Source: Climacium dendroides
Lineage: Eukaryota > Streptophyta > Bryopsida > Hypnales > Climaciaceae
Direction of reading: 5' to 3'
NCBI GenBank assembly: GCA_950106755.1
Contig: OX467083.1
Span: 1,401,501 to 1,465,500 of the forward strand
Length of the DNA stretch: 64,000 nucleotides
Each line of letters starts with the position of its first letter. Position 1 is the stretch's first letter. The position numbers and the translations under genes are program-made. This document shows positions 11,674 through 23,408 of the stretch, one piece after another. The notes below the pieces were generated by a model. It was not told the DNA's origin, did not search any database, and was given only the letters and a program-made list of their open reading frames with translations.

Positions 11674-12323
11674 CACAATCCCACTCAAGTCTACCAAAAT
11701 TTGGTTTTGGAAAAGCAAAATTCTATTTCTAGTGAATTTTTAAAGCCAATTTCCATGGTTTTATATGATATTTTATTGCAAGTAGTTGGTGAATTTTTTA
11801 AGTTCGAATGTGGATATATGTAGGGAACATCCATATGCACATCTTTCCCTAGGCAAGCATCTCCAAAAAAATTTTACAATTTCATCTATAGAGATTTCAA
11901 TGTTGGGTGACAATGTCCAAATGTGGTAAAAACCGATATCTCTTTATTACAATTGGATTTTTCTATTTGTCCCTCATGTGATAACCAATTAGGGACATTT
12001 AAGCATGATGGTACAATTATGTTGCCAAAATCTAGTTAAAATATAGAGACATCTATTTCACAAAGTTCGATCATATAATGCCTCATATTGAACTCTTACT
12101 AGGAGCTTGTATTTTTGTTACTTGATGGGGTGTTTTTTAATTTGTTTTTTAATGTGCGTATAGATGTTCCCTACATATCTATGCAATTGAAATAAAAAAA
12201 TTCATCACAAATGTTTTTCAATAAAATATTATGTAAAACCTTGAAAATTGACTTCAAAAATTCACCAAAAACAAATTTTTGATATTTTAAAACTAAAATT
12301 AGGTATGCTTGATTGGGATTGTG
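11674..12323. mobile_element. Foldback element with long inverted arms (about 650 bp)
   Basis: The left arm (about 11674-11846) and right arm (about 12155-12323) are diverged inverted copies of each other. The outer ends read CACAATCCCACTCAAG and, on the opposite strand of the right side, CACAATCCCAATCAAGC. The inner ends share ATATGTAGGGAACATC and its complement GATGTTCCCTACATAT. The unpaired middle is noncoding. I could not identify a target duplication, so the superfamily is unknown. Confidence 0.55.
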
Positions 12324-14513
12324 TTAGAATTGGGTGTAATAATGCAAGATGAAAAATTCTATTTTTTTTCTTTCCTTTGCAACAAAAATTGGAAGGGCGC
12401 AAATGGGTAGTTCATAAATGAAACAGACCTTACTGTACATTGTTAAAGATCAGCATAATAATGCCAGCAACAGTACAACTAACAGCTGAGGGCAGCAACT
12501 TGGAAAGACACTCCAACTGACTTTTAGAACTTAAAAGTCGTATTGTTGTAAGCACTATACAACAAACCGGGCGCAAAGCCCTGTTGAAACAACGATGGAC
12601 AGGAAAAGAAAAGGCAACCGGATGTTGTTTCAATCAGCTGGGAGGTTGAAACATCTCAAATGCCAATTATGTGTTTTTTCAACATATTGTTTCAAAATGG
12701 TGTTTACACTAGTGTTGAATCTGGTGGAACAACATTCCAGATTAATGTCGTTAAAACCGTGTCACTTAAGCACTTGCTACCAGCCTCCCACTTACAATTT
12801 TCATACATACAGGTAATGCTACAAGCATCGCTATATCTCTTTAAACGGCAAAGTTTAAAGAAATTGGCACTTTCCCACATGTCCATCTAGAACGTCAAAT
12901 CTATACAGGTCCCAGTTTTTTAATTTTTAGAGCTTTGTGCACTTGAATGTCGGACACAATTTTGGTGCTCTAAAGCACGTCATTTTAACAAGACCATAAG
13001 AAATTTAGAATTTCAGAGCATCTTATCATTTGAAAATCGGAGAAAGCGATGTAATGACTGCATACCTCGGCTTGGTTCATACCTCGGCTTCTCTTTTTGC
13101 AGAGCATTTTGCTTCCTTCATTCCCAGCCGATCACTGTGGACAACACAAACGGCGAGCGAGGGACCAGATCATCAGCAACTTCATTACTTGAATCATTAT
13201 TTTGAAATACTTTACTCTTTCAGTTATTTACTCGGTCGAGTTCAAGCTACAGTAAACGAGTAAGAAAGTCGGCAATGAATGTGTACAGACACTGTTCAGT
13301 GTACATGCATTTCTTGCACTCTCACAACAGTAATTAGTGTCTATCAATTATTAGACTAACTGCCCTACAACTGAACGTGGGGTGGTCCACTTTCAAAATT
13401 CTCCGACTACACGCAATTACAATTCTGGCGGACCACTGTTGAAATTAATCGGTAGACTCAGTTCATTCCGATAGTGTTAGCAATACGCGACTGCAGTGAT
13501 ATTCTGCATGCGGCTGCTGCAGTAAAATTTGTTGGAAAATGTACACACCACCCTCTCTGTTGACAATCTCTACAATTATCGTTATAATATCGCATTCTCT
13601 GTATCGAATTTCTCCTGTTGTAGGACAGCATTTGATAGGACAATGTCCCACTTGTCAAGGAGCCCATTTGTCCCTCAAGCAGTGCCAATAGAAAGGGTTG
13701 CGTATAGACGTGACTAATCTATAAGTCCAATGGTTAAGCAACATGTTTGAGCAACATGAAATGCAGCTTAGTGTGGTTCCTACATTTACACTCAGCAAGG
13801 AATGGACGTCCCGAGCTCACTCCATGTTCTCACACTATCTAGGATACATTGAGTACAAGTGCGATAATAAGGAGTTGCTGAAATGAGAAGAGGATTATAG
13901 ACCAACTTACTCCTTCACTCCGTTCTTTTTTAATGTCCATTGATAATCACCTGCAGTTAGTCGTCTAGGTCGTGGCCTTAAAGAGTTTTGGATGTACCAA
14001 AATCCACAAACGTGGTCGTGGTTGTCAACGACTGCCGATTGTGTCAAAAGTCAAGACTGCTCACAATTTTCCTTGGGGCCGGGCCAGACTTTCTCCCTGC
14101 CCACTGTGCTGTACTGTAAAGTATGGAAGAGAATTCGAAAAGGGATTTAGTGACCCTGAAGTTGTGGAATGTACTGGTACTCCATATAAGATTACGCAAT
14201 CGAGCTGTGCACTTCGGAACGTGTCTCTTTGTCAAGATGGGGTGATAAACCTGTGTCTGCACAGAGGCTGTTTAGTTGTCGTGACGCACGTCGTCCACAT
14301 CCTCTGCACATGCATGTGTCTCACGAATGTTTAATGTCCAGGAAGGTATGTGGACGACTGAATACAAACTTGAATGTGCCAAGGTTCCAGTGAAATAGTG
14401 CTTTCAAACAGAAAACAAACTCCCAGCGCCCACCAGCTGAAGCAGGCCATTCAAAATAAACAAAGATTATGTTTTTTTAAAGTAAAAACTACACAACATC
14501 ACACAATCTACAT
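12324..14513. other. Intergenic region downstream of the F-box gene
   Basis: This 2.2 kb contains the 3' flank of the minus-strand F-box gene. Several open frames of 60-120 codons occur on both strands (the longest at 13972-14334, which lacks an ATG start) but none has a recognisable domain. A short direct repeat, CATACCTCGGCTT, occurs twice near 13060-13095. Confidence 0.4.
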
Positions 14514-17500
14514 CTACGAAACCGCAGTCGGTCTCTTGTGCTCTATTGGATGATCCCGCCCTGATTTCTTATTCCGGCATGGGGTCTGGCCATTAGAAGG
14601 GCGCTTGGAAGATGTGGGAGGATCTTCCGTCTGCGGAATGGCTGGATTATCCACTTTCTTGGAGGCAACTTTGTTGTGTCGGCTGGAATGTGGATCCCTT
14701 CGCTCACATTCACTGCAATACTTTCCTTGCTCATAATATTCGCAAAGTTGTGTGGGGTGACGACCTCGAGGACACACAACGTCCTTGAAGCTAGGTTTAT
14801 GGACGAAGCCAATGGGGTTCAGACTATGGAACCGATTGGCTTTGGAGCTTGGTGCTGTCAGGAGGAGTGCGACTTCTGTGGGCTTATTCAGATCGATCAA
14901 CTCTATGGTGTGCTCTACGGTATTGAATATACATAACTCGTGTTCACTTACCACGGCGCAAGTGAACTCCGGATAAACAAGCAATCCTCGCCCACCCGCC
15001 CTTTTGCGCCGCAATACTTCATCCCAAGGTTGGTCTTCAGGTCCATCGAAATTGAGCTTATAAATCAGGAAGAAGACTTCTTTTCCACACTCCTGCTCGC
15101 TGAACACATAGACATTGCCACCGCATTCCACTATTTGTGTGGTGGCAAGGTAGCCAACGTTGGTTTCACTTCTGACAAGAGGGATGTGAAATCTCGTGGG
15201 GGATTGAATCCATGTATGCGTCTTCAGGTCATACGCCAGCACTCCTCGGCCTCTGGTGCCAATGAAGGCCACGCACAGAAGAAGCTCCCTCCCGGAATCC
15301 GTGAGGTAAACCCCGTTCTGATACTCGTTCAAACCGAAGGGGGCGCACGCCATGTCGGAATCTGGATGACATTCCCACTTGCCTGTTCTAGAATCGTATT
15401 CTTCGGTCTTGAGCGACAGGTCTTCAGTTCCAATGGCGGCACTTCCGGCTACCACAATCTTGTAATGCCCACTGTCGGCATCCACCTTGAGGTGCATGAG
15501 AACAGGATGCCTGGAGTGTTGCAGAGGCGGAAGGGCTTTCACTTGCCGAGTGAGTGGGTTGCACACGACGAGCTCCTCACGACCCGTGGGTTTGCCGACA
15601 TTCATGCACAGGATTCCTCCATCTCCTGCCAAAAAAGTAGTAATTTTTCAGAGAAATTTCTACTTTGACCCCTTCAGGAACAGACGACCAATTTCCAAAC
15701 ATGTCCCCTACGCAGATGGCACTTTTAAAATCACCATAATGAAAACTTGAAATTTCCAGGGAAACAAACTCTTGTGAAAGAAACCAATAATCTAATACCC
15801 AATCAATTTTAGAAGGAGTTTTCAATATTCCATTCCAAATTTTAGTGACAAATTTTGGTTGGTGCTTTGGTAGACCCAACTATGTATATGTGATCTCTGG
15901 GACATAATTTAGTAATTTATAAGTTCTGTTAGAAAGTCATTCATAAATTATTATTCAAAATTGCAGTTCATAATGCACACTCGCGTTGTTTGGAAAGGGA
16001 GAGGCCCGCTGAGACCATCTTACGGGGGACAAAATTAGTGCCCCACCAGCCCTACACATGTGCAGGTACTCTCACAATTAGGGGAATCCTGCAAGTGTCT
16101 TGGCTGGAAGCCTGAGCGGACCTTGCAAAATCTGGGTTACCCGAGGGGTCAAAAAAGTAATTAATCAACATTTCGTAGACTTCTGCACAAATGTACAGAA
16201 CTTTGAATATCCCTACTTGCAATACTTAGCAAGATGGCTAAAATTGTAAAAATATTAGAAAAGCACCGACCTGCCACCAGATAGTCCTTGAAAAGATCCG
16301 GATCTGGAGATGGCAGAACCGTTTTTTTGGCAAAGTTGAGTGAAGGGAGGCTTTCCCATTTTCTGGTCTTAGTGTTGAAGCCACGCCAGTGCAAGTCACC
16401 TTCTGCATCTGTCACGAAGTAACTTGGACTGAACTCAGCCTCCGCAATTGGACGAGACCGACGAAACGCTGGCTGATAGACCGCATCCTTGCAAGCTTGG
16501 CCTAGCGCGCTTTGCAACTGCATCACAGTCCGCCAATCCACATGCCCGAGTACGTCCTGAACGAGCTCTGGCGGTAGATTTGGTTCTGATTCTCCCTGAG
16601 AATTCTGACTCGGTGACAAAACTTCATGCTGACGTCGTGATTTGCTGCTACAATCTGGAGTGATGGACAGGTCAGCGTATTTTGATTGCAACGAGGCAAC
16701 TTTGGCGTCGTGGTTGCTTGCTGATGCGGAGCTCGATGCCGAATGACGGTTCGAAGACCCGTCGCGGACCGACGGTTTGATACTGCCTGCTGAAGTAGTA
16801 TCGTCAGTCACACAACTATCACTCGTACTCTGTTCAGATTCCAGAAGAGCGAGAGGTTTTCCCTTTCGTTCTTGGATGCTTCTCTTTGAAGACCTGCTTT
16901 GCGTTCCAGCATACGGTCGGGTTAGGATGTTAGACCATGATCGTTGTGGCAACTTCTGAAAATGATTGTTGGTCTTCTCAGAGCTGAACCAAACAAACAA
17001 AAAATGAGAACTTGTTGCAAACACCGACAGAATTCAACATTTCATGGAGTTCGACTGAAAATTATTATTTCTTAGTTCCAACGCATGTTGGGCTTAGGGT
17101 TTGTAGCCCCAACATTGTTTCAGAGCACCAAAATTGTATGTCAAACTACTATACAAGGCCTCTCCTTTTCATGCAAAATTATGAAGATGAATAGTTGCAC
17201 TTTTGTCCTACACACAAAGATTTTGTATCATTCATAGATTAGAAAAAGATCACAGTGTTGTTTATGAGTTAACTCCTAAAGTCCCATAGTCTCTATGGGG
17301 GACTCTTGAGATTTCGAGTAGGCTCATGTGATCTCAATTTTTGACGTAATTTTTTTGAAACTTTTTGACAAATTAATCAAGGTATTAAATAAACTCATTT
17401 TCTTCACTTTAAATGCAAATATCTTGCAATCTACACAGTCAAAGTTTTAAAAAAAAAAAATTCACACATTTTCATACTAGTGTAGTACAAGATCCTATGG

Positions 17501-17973
17501 TTAGATATGAAAAAAATAAATTGTAAAGTTTTTTGCTCTTTGCAATAGAAATGGATTTCAGATTGTAATTATTTCGAGTTTTCATGCAATTGTTTTTTAC
17601 TACCAAACTAAAACTTGAGCTTACTATGCCATAACTTTTTCTCACATGCACGGATTGAAATAAAAATGATATCCCCCCCAAGCTCATATATTTTCTTATC
17701 TTCACAAAAAAAATTCAGAAAATCACAAGGAATACGGAGACCATAAAGCCTGCCCAGAATCCATTTTGGGGACAATAGGACTTCAGGGGATAAACTCAAA
17801 ACTGGAACCAGCGAGTGAGCACAAGTGGGTACAGGATCTTACCGTGTGAGATCATCCGTTGGAGGGCTCCGGGTTCTCTTCTGCGTCAAATGTGGTTCTT
17901 CATAACGCTGGCACGCAGCCGTCGAGCGTTTGGGCATCTCAGGGTCTCTCTGACTTGCTTCGCTTCTTGGCAT
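14514..17973 (-). CDS. F-box/kelch-repeat protein with C-terminal Cys cluster
   Basis: Three exons on the minus strand, 17973-17843, 16983-16271 and 15625-14514, join through GT-AG introns in matching phases into 651 residues. Residues 1-175 are Ser/Arg/Lys-rich and probably disordered. An F-box (NLPPELVQDVLGHVDW onward, about 179-218) should bind SKP1 in an SCF ubiquitin ligase. Kelch-like repeats follow, each with a residue run ending in a W near KWE or TW: GFNTKTRKWESLP, EEYDSRTGKWECHP, VLAYDLKTHTWIQSP. These would form the substrate-binding propeller, as in plant F-box/kelch proteins. The tail has Cys at 566, 576, 585 and 588 (CX9CX8CX2C) and then a basic, Pro/Ser-rich end. The start ATG at 17973 opens exon 1, whose donor GTAAGA is strong; an alternative start inside intron 1 would lose the first 44 residues. 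Intron 1 carries a transposon copy. The substrate is unknown. Confidence 0.85.
17273..17789. mobile_element. TTAA-family MITE, copy 2, inside F-box intron 1
   Basis: It begins CTCCTAAAGTCCC after TTAA and ends GGACTTCAGGGG before ATAA, which is a one-base decay of TTAA. At 517 bp it is an internally shortened relative of the 0.9 kb copies, sharing AGTTTTAAAAAAAA, CACATTTTCATACTAGTGTAG and GATCCTATGGTTAGATATG. It lies wholly within the first intron of the F-box gene. Confidence 0.7.
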
Positions 17974-19804
17974 GTTACAATGATTTCAAGTACGTGTACG
18001 AGGGGAAACTAAAACAAGCAAGTACTAGGAATACCTGATATTGTAGAGGAAAAAAAAAGGAAACGAAGCACTTCCTTTCACAGAGGAAAGAACAACCGAT
18101 ACAGGTAGATGCTCAAGATTCTAAAGTGGTAAGTGATCATCAGCGATTCCGCTTCGAACCAGTTGGGCTAATCTTATTGGGAGCCATGTTAGAGAATTTT
18201 CTTGGCTGGAGCTAATCCACCTAAGTACAGTCTTGATTAAAATCCACTGAGTTTCTCCTCTCACGTAACACAAACTCCGAACAGCAGAGTCGAAGACCAA
18301 AGAACAGTGTCTTCACCTCTGTTGATAGAGAGTGATACCATGTCCGACTACTGGGCAGAGAGCAGAGGCAAGGGAGAAACTGAGAGAATAGCACGTGGCC
18401 AGTGTTAACCAGCAAAGTCTATAGCCTAGTTCACGAGAGGAAATGCACACAAACCCGTTCAAATCGATCACTGCATAGCTCAAGTGCTCCCAACACTCCC
18501 AAGTTAAACCTCTCGTGAGTTACCAGCTAGGTTGCGGGGGTGCATATTTATTTATGCCTTACTAGTACGCCTCGTTGGGAAACACCTTCAGGAAGAATAA
18601 CTTACCAATACCTGGAAATCAAAGTTGGGGATGTCGGATTGAATACACACGAACTTGAAAGGATTCACCAAATTAGCAATCCTAATAATCTGACGCACAG
18701 TAAATCGACCTTAGTCAACCTCTAGCTTCGCATTTGTCGACCGGTACAAGTCGAGTTTCAATATTCTCTAGCACCTGGGAGAAACTGAAATTCTATTTGC
18801 TGACAGTAGCAACGGGATAATTGTAAGAACCTTGAAGTGATAAGTCACATTCGTAGCTTGAGATATCAGCAAATTTAATGAAATCTAGGTGTCGATAGTG
18901 CTGCAAAACTAGACCTTCGTTTGAGATCTTAAAACACAAGCCTTGCTAGTTGCTACCGACTGTCTCTTGAAACTGCATTTGAGGTACTCACAAGAATCGC
19001 GACTATCCAACGGGGACGCAAGGAAATATCTCCCAAGTTCGAAAACAGAGACCTCACTCTGTGTGCAGACTTCACTCTGTGTTGTCGGTGTGACATGAAG
19101 CGTGTAAACTGCAAGAAGAGAGCAACCTTATTTATGGCCTGAACGTTGCCTATGCCGTCCCTGTGAACACTAGTAGGTGATGTAAAACCACCACCACTCT
19201 GTACACCTCCAAAATCAATATAATCCATATGTACCTATGTGGAAGAAACGCTCCCAGAACCTCTACCAAAAAACATCATCACTGTGTGTACATCTCCAAA
19301 ATCAATCTCCAAAAACCAATATGTACCTATGTGGAAAAAACGATTCCCTGAACCAAAGACCCTGCACAACTTTTGCATATAGCAGCCAAAAGTGGCGGTT
19401 TGGGGGTGCCCACCTTCAGTGCTCACTGCTCAATCACTAAGTTTGGTATGACAGCAAAGGTTCTCAAATTGTACATATGTACAGACTTCTGCCATGCGTC
19501 TACGTCAGTAAAACCCACTTCACGCACCAAGCACCTGTCGCCTATTTCAACGTCACATGTCGGACACATTGATATCGGAAAAGAATCCGATGGGGGAAAC
19601 AGGTACACTGTTTGAAGAATGTGGACCCTGTTGAATACCTTAACCCCGCGCACACCGGCTCGGCACGTCAGCAACTTCTGCTGGCTTCCTATTAGAAGAG
19701 CAAAGAAAGAATTTCACTTGAGTTCAACACTGGTGATTATTTCTCGCCACGCTGGAGACTACAGTAGCTCCTTCGCTGAGTGACCACCTCACTAAGTGGG
19801 CGGG
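17974..19804. other. Upstream flank of the F-box gene and intergenic DNA
   Basis: The left end must contain the F-box promoter; I see no clear TATA box at a set distance. Between 19165 and 19420 the sequence shares words with the interior and right end of the element at 55.05-55.32 kb (CTCCAAAATCA, TACCTATGTGGAAGA; TGGCGGTTTGGGGGTGCCCACCTT at 19393-19416), so a decayed relative sits here. A block at 18496-18543 weakly resembles the internal promoter part of 5S rRNA. No coding region is supported. Confidence 0.4.
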
Positions 19805-20034
19805 CAGGGAGAACTGACCCCCTCATTGCCCCGGTCAGGGTTAATTGTGAAAAAAAGCCCCCTATTTTTTGCCATGATTTTTTATTTTTCTACATCGTCC
19901 CTAGCTAATTTGAGGCCGCTGATTGCAAATCTAAATTCAGAATTTGCAAAAAAATTCATCTGATTGCAGATAAAAAATTCCACAGCGTTTTCTTCAGGGT
20001 TAAAATGGGGCAATGAGGGGGTCAGTTCACCCTG
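19805..20034. mobile_element. 230-bp MITE with strong terminal inverted repeats
   Basis: The left end reads CAGGGAGAACTGACCCCCTC and continues ATTGCCCC; the right end is its reverse complement with one mismatch in the first ten bases, giving arms of about 28 bp. Internal, next to the arms, CAGGGTTAA and its inverse-oriented partner TTCAGGGTTAAAATGG also recur. It is noncoding. Ends of the form CAGGG are common in hAT elements, but I found no matching 8-bp target duplication, so the superfamily is open. Confidence 0.65.
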
Positions 20035-22657
20035 GCCCTAAGGGGGCCCCCGGCTGATTGTTCCTCTGAAACCTCCCTTCCAATTAAAAAAACAAAATCA
20101 CCCTGCGTTTCGCCCCCCCCACTGCAGACGATTCAAGATGACTGTAACAGACTTGGAATTGGCATTCTACAATATGACAATTCTCTCCTAGATTTTCACG
20201 GAATTGGGAAGGTTGATTTTACAGCAACCTACCTAAATCTCTGCACCGCCGTAATTGGGAGGTGGCAATAAGATCGCTCATCTGTTGGACTTTGCTGGAC
20301 TTACGACACCTGTTATGCATTTTTTTGGCTACATTCATCCGCTTCTGAGTTATATAATTTAATTTGCTGAGAAAGACGATTTGGTCACTCAGCGAAGGAG
20401 CTACTGTAGTAGCTCGGCGAATGTCCCACTCAAATACCGTCAAAATTTGCAAACCCTAGACGCCCGGGACTCGGCCAAGTCGGTTTTGATCAGATCTCAA
20501 AAATATACACTGCCGTCCATGTGTTTCAAGAATATATATACACACACTGCCCTGCACGAGGGTGAGGGGTTGTATCGGGTCTCCAGCCCGTGGTTGTTCC
20601 ATTTATTCCTTTTCGTTTGGCCCAAATTGAAATAGCAATTGCAAGGAGAAAAAGAAGAAAAAAGCAGCAGCAGCAGCAGTAGCAGCAACGGCGACGACAA
20701 CAACTACCACTATTCGCAACCCACCGGTTCTCCCGGTTCAGTTGAAATTCTCAAAATTAATCCCAGGTTTGAAGGTGTTGTCTGTCTTCAGCTCCTCTGT
20801 GCTCTAAGTAGTCAAATAATTCCATATGCTATATTGTAATATATGTAGCCTACAGTGGGCTTTGTTATTGTAGTGTATGTAGTCTACAGTGGGCTTTGTT
20901 GCTGCACACCAAATGAACAGACCTTAATTCACGCTGCTTCAAGAACAGTCCAGAATTCATTCTCTGTATGCAGCCATAGTGCTGACTCGCGAGAACGTGT
21001 GAACCCCATCGATCACTCGTGAAATTCAAAACCCTAAACGATACTCCAAACAATGGCAGGCGAAACTTAAGAGTCTGTTCATTCTAATTCGATCTACTCC
21101 TCTCTCCAGATGCGCAACTTCGTACTCGCTCACGACGTCGAAAACGGGAATAGCGCAATTTAAAGCGTTGAATTGAATTTTCTTTAAAAGAGGAAAGACG
21201 ACTGCTGGAAAAAATTTCACTGAGATGAACGGCAAGCTCTGCAGTCATTTTAACTCCAAATTCAGTTTATGATGCGTCACTTCGTTGAAAAATTCAATCC
21301 TCACAACCGGTAAGCCATTTCCCAGCACTCGGACAAAACTCGACAAAATTGCTTAACCCCTAAAATCTTCCCCAGACTTTTGCTTATGAATGACCTGCCC
21401 GTGTGGCATTCAGTCACTCTTAAATTCAACCGCGCACATGTAACGGTCTTCCTTAACACGAACGCCGCACGCACGCTCGATGAAGGCGAATCATCCATCT
21501 CCTCTCTCCTACAAACGCTCCACTAGCAACCCTAAATTCAGTTAGGGTTCCAAAGGAATTCGACAGAATCCATCCTCACAGGCCACTCGCCGTACGATGA
21601 AAACAGATAAACCAAGTGCACCTAATCGAATATAACTTAGTAAAATGAAACTAGGTCCACCAGGAAATGCACGGAAATCCAAAATTTGAACAGACTCAAA
21701 CCCTAAACCGAAACCGAGACTATCTAGTTGCGGGTTAAAGAAGAACAACAGTTACATCCTTCCTGCGCATCGATAGAGAACTGCAGCAACTGAAGAAAAC
21801 GAACAAATCTGGCACAGGCGGTGATACTTATACTGTAAGAAGATCACTCCTCTGGGCGTTGCGCACTTTTCCTAAAGCGTATTCTCGGAAATTCCTCCAA
21901 GAGCGTCCATTCCTTCCCCGAACCTGTAGCAAGTAAAAATTCTTCGATACTAATGAATCTTCGTCCATTTGCCCCGTTCCGATACCGGAGAACTCGAACT
22001 CAATTGCTCCACATCGATATCGGAACTTGACATCTCCGTTCTTGGTCTTTCATTTTAATAGCGGATGAACAGAATTTCTTTGCAGCTTCGCCCATCAGCT
22101 CTTTTCCCACATCGGCACAACATCATAAATGGCTTCCAGGCCAATCCTGTCCACACGGTATACAGTATCCGGAGAGCTTCCCCGTATCTTATACGTACCC
22201 GTTGAATAAATTCAAGCTCTCAGAAATCAATCAATGCGTAACTTATGCTATTGTCTGCACCAAAATGAGCAAATTCTCCGCGACTTTTCTAAACACGGCA
22301 GGTGGGTTCTCCAACATGGTGTCTGAGGCACGGTTGACAAAGTTTGAAATTCTGATTACGGAGTATAAATAGTTCAATTGGGCAGACGGCCTGGTCACCG
22401 TGTGGGCAGGACCACGGTGCCCCGCCCGTCGGCCCGTGAGCCCGTCCTCTCCACCGTATGGTGGTTGGGATGGTCGGTTTAGCAGTCTTTGGAATCCACG
22501 ACCTGAAAGTCACCAAATGTGGAGATTGACCCGGAATTCCCGAAGATAAAGGTGTCCATATGTAGACCCAGGCGATACTTTTCATACACGGCGGCCATTT
22601 CCGCTCTCCATCCTGGGCGAACATTTCAGAATTCAGATCTAGAATCTAGAGCTCTAG
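20035..22657. other. Intergenic DNA of mixed composition with small repeats
   Basis: No gene is defended here. At 20663-20687 is an AGC microsatellite (followed by related GAC triplets), in an open frame that ends at a possible donor, CCCAG|GTTTGA near 20767; it could be a plus-strand exon but has no ATG. At 20835-20902 a 34-bp unit (core TACAGTGGGCTTTGTT) occurs twice in tandem. From 20900 to 22650 composition is more balanced, with words such as AAACCCTAAA at 21030 and 21700, but frames are short. Confidence 0.35.
20663..20687. repeat. AGC trinucleotide microsatellite
   Basis: Eight AGC-type triplets with one AGT interruption. In the plus frame this reads poly-Ser, and in the minus frame poly-Leu. 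Confidence 0.85.
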
Positions 22658-23083
22658 GTGACAGGAATGCAGGATGCCCTTTTCTGGGAGAGGCGCATGA
22701 GCCATGATTCATTATTGACAACTGGTGGAGGATCTAGTTTTGATTACCCTGCCACCAACGTGCGTACAGACATTTTCGTCCGTTGTGTACAGACATTTTG
22801 CAATGTCTGTACAGACTATCGGAAAAGGACTGGGACCGATTGGAGTGAAGGACGCCGCGAAGTCTGTGGGGAACGCCGATTGGGACTTATTATGACATCT
22901 GCCCTCACGCCTGCCACGGAATGGTACAGAAAACAGCCGGCCTACAGGGAGAGAGGGGCCAGGGGGGCGAGGATGCTGTCCACTACGAATGGGGAAGTGG
23001 CAGCTGGGGCATCAGCAGTTGCGCGGCTGATTCCTACTGGGACTCATGATAATAACGTAACTGAATTCGGGATATTTCACTAA
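22658..23083 (+). CDS. Hypothetical 141-residue open frame, doubtful
   Basis: This is the longest open frame of the 18-25 kb interval and is less AT-rich than its surroundings. The frame includes WYRKQPAYRERGARGARM and ends in TEFGIFH. It contains a direct repeat of GTACAGACATTTT (near 22765 and 22790) with an inverted copy next to it, which argues for repeat origin. I recognise no domain and see no splice partner; it may be accidental. Confidence 0.2.
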   Translation: MTGMQDALFWERRMSHDSLLTTGGGSSFDYPATNVRTDIFVRCVQTFCNVCTDYRKRTGTDWSEGRREVCGERRLGLIMTSALTPATEWYRKQPAYRERGARGARMLSTTNGEVAAGASAVARLIPTGTHDNNVTEFGIFH

Positions 23084-23227
23084 TTCAGAGTTTGTTAAGG
23101 TGAGAATGTACCATAAACGGATAATTTAAGCATTTCAGTCTACAGGGTAGTCACATAAAATTGGTAAGGGTTCCCTTTGGCTCCCCCACCCCAAAATCAG
23201 GAACCCCCATCAAGAAAGCACATGTGG

Positions 23228-23408
23228 CAACCAATGACAAAGAAACGATCTCACAACATGGTGACCCACTTTGTGTGACAACCAATGACAAAGAAACAAT
23301 CTCACAATATGGTGACTCGCTTTGTGTGACAACCAATGACAAAGAAACGATCTCACAATATGATGACTCGCTTTGTGTGACAACATGGTGACTCACTTTC
23401 TGTGCCAA
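23228..23408. repeat. 51-bp minisatellite, three full units and one shortened unit
   Basis: Units begin at 23228, 23279 and 23330 with CAACCAATGACAAAGAAACG and end CTTTGTGTGA; the fourth (from 23381) has lost its middle. The period is exactly 51 bases, so both strands stay open across the array (17-residue repeats with TNDKETISQ on one strand, CEIVSLSLVVTQS on the other). No start codon or flanking exon supports translation. Confidence 0.85.

Noticed and set aside
14940..15668. 242-codon open frame on the plus strand
   Set aside because: It is the antisense shadow of the F-box gene's third exon, whose frame has recognisable kelch motifs.
18150..18185. GGTTCGAAGC on the minus strand as a tRNA T-arm
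   Set aside because: No matching acceptor, D-arm or anticodon arm could be folded around it.
20497..20703. Leu-rich minus-strand frame resembling a signal peptide
   Set aside because: It has no ATG and the Leu run is the AGC microsatellite read in reverse.
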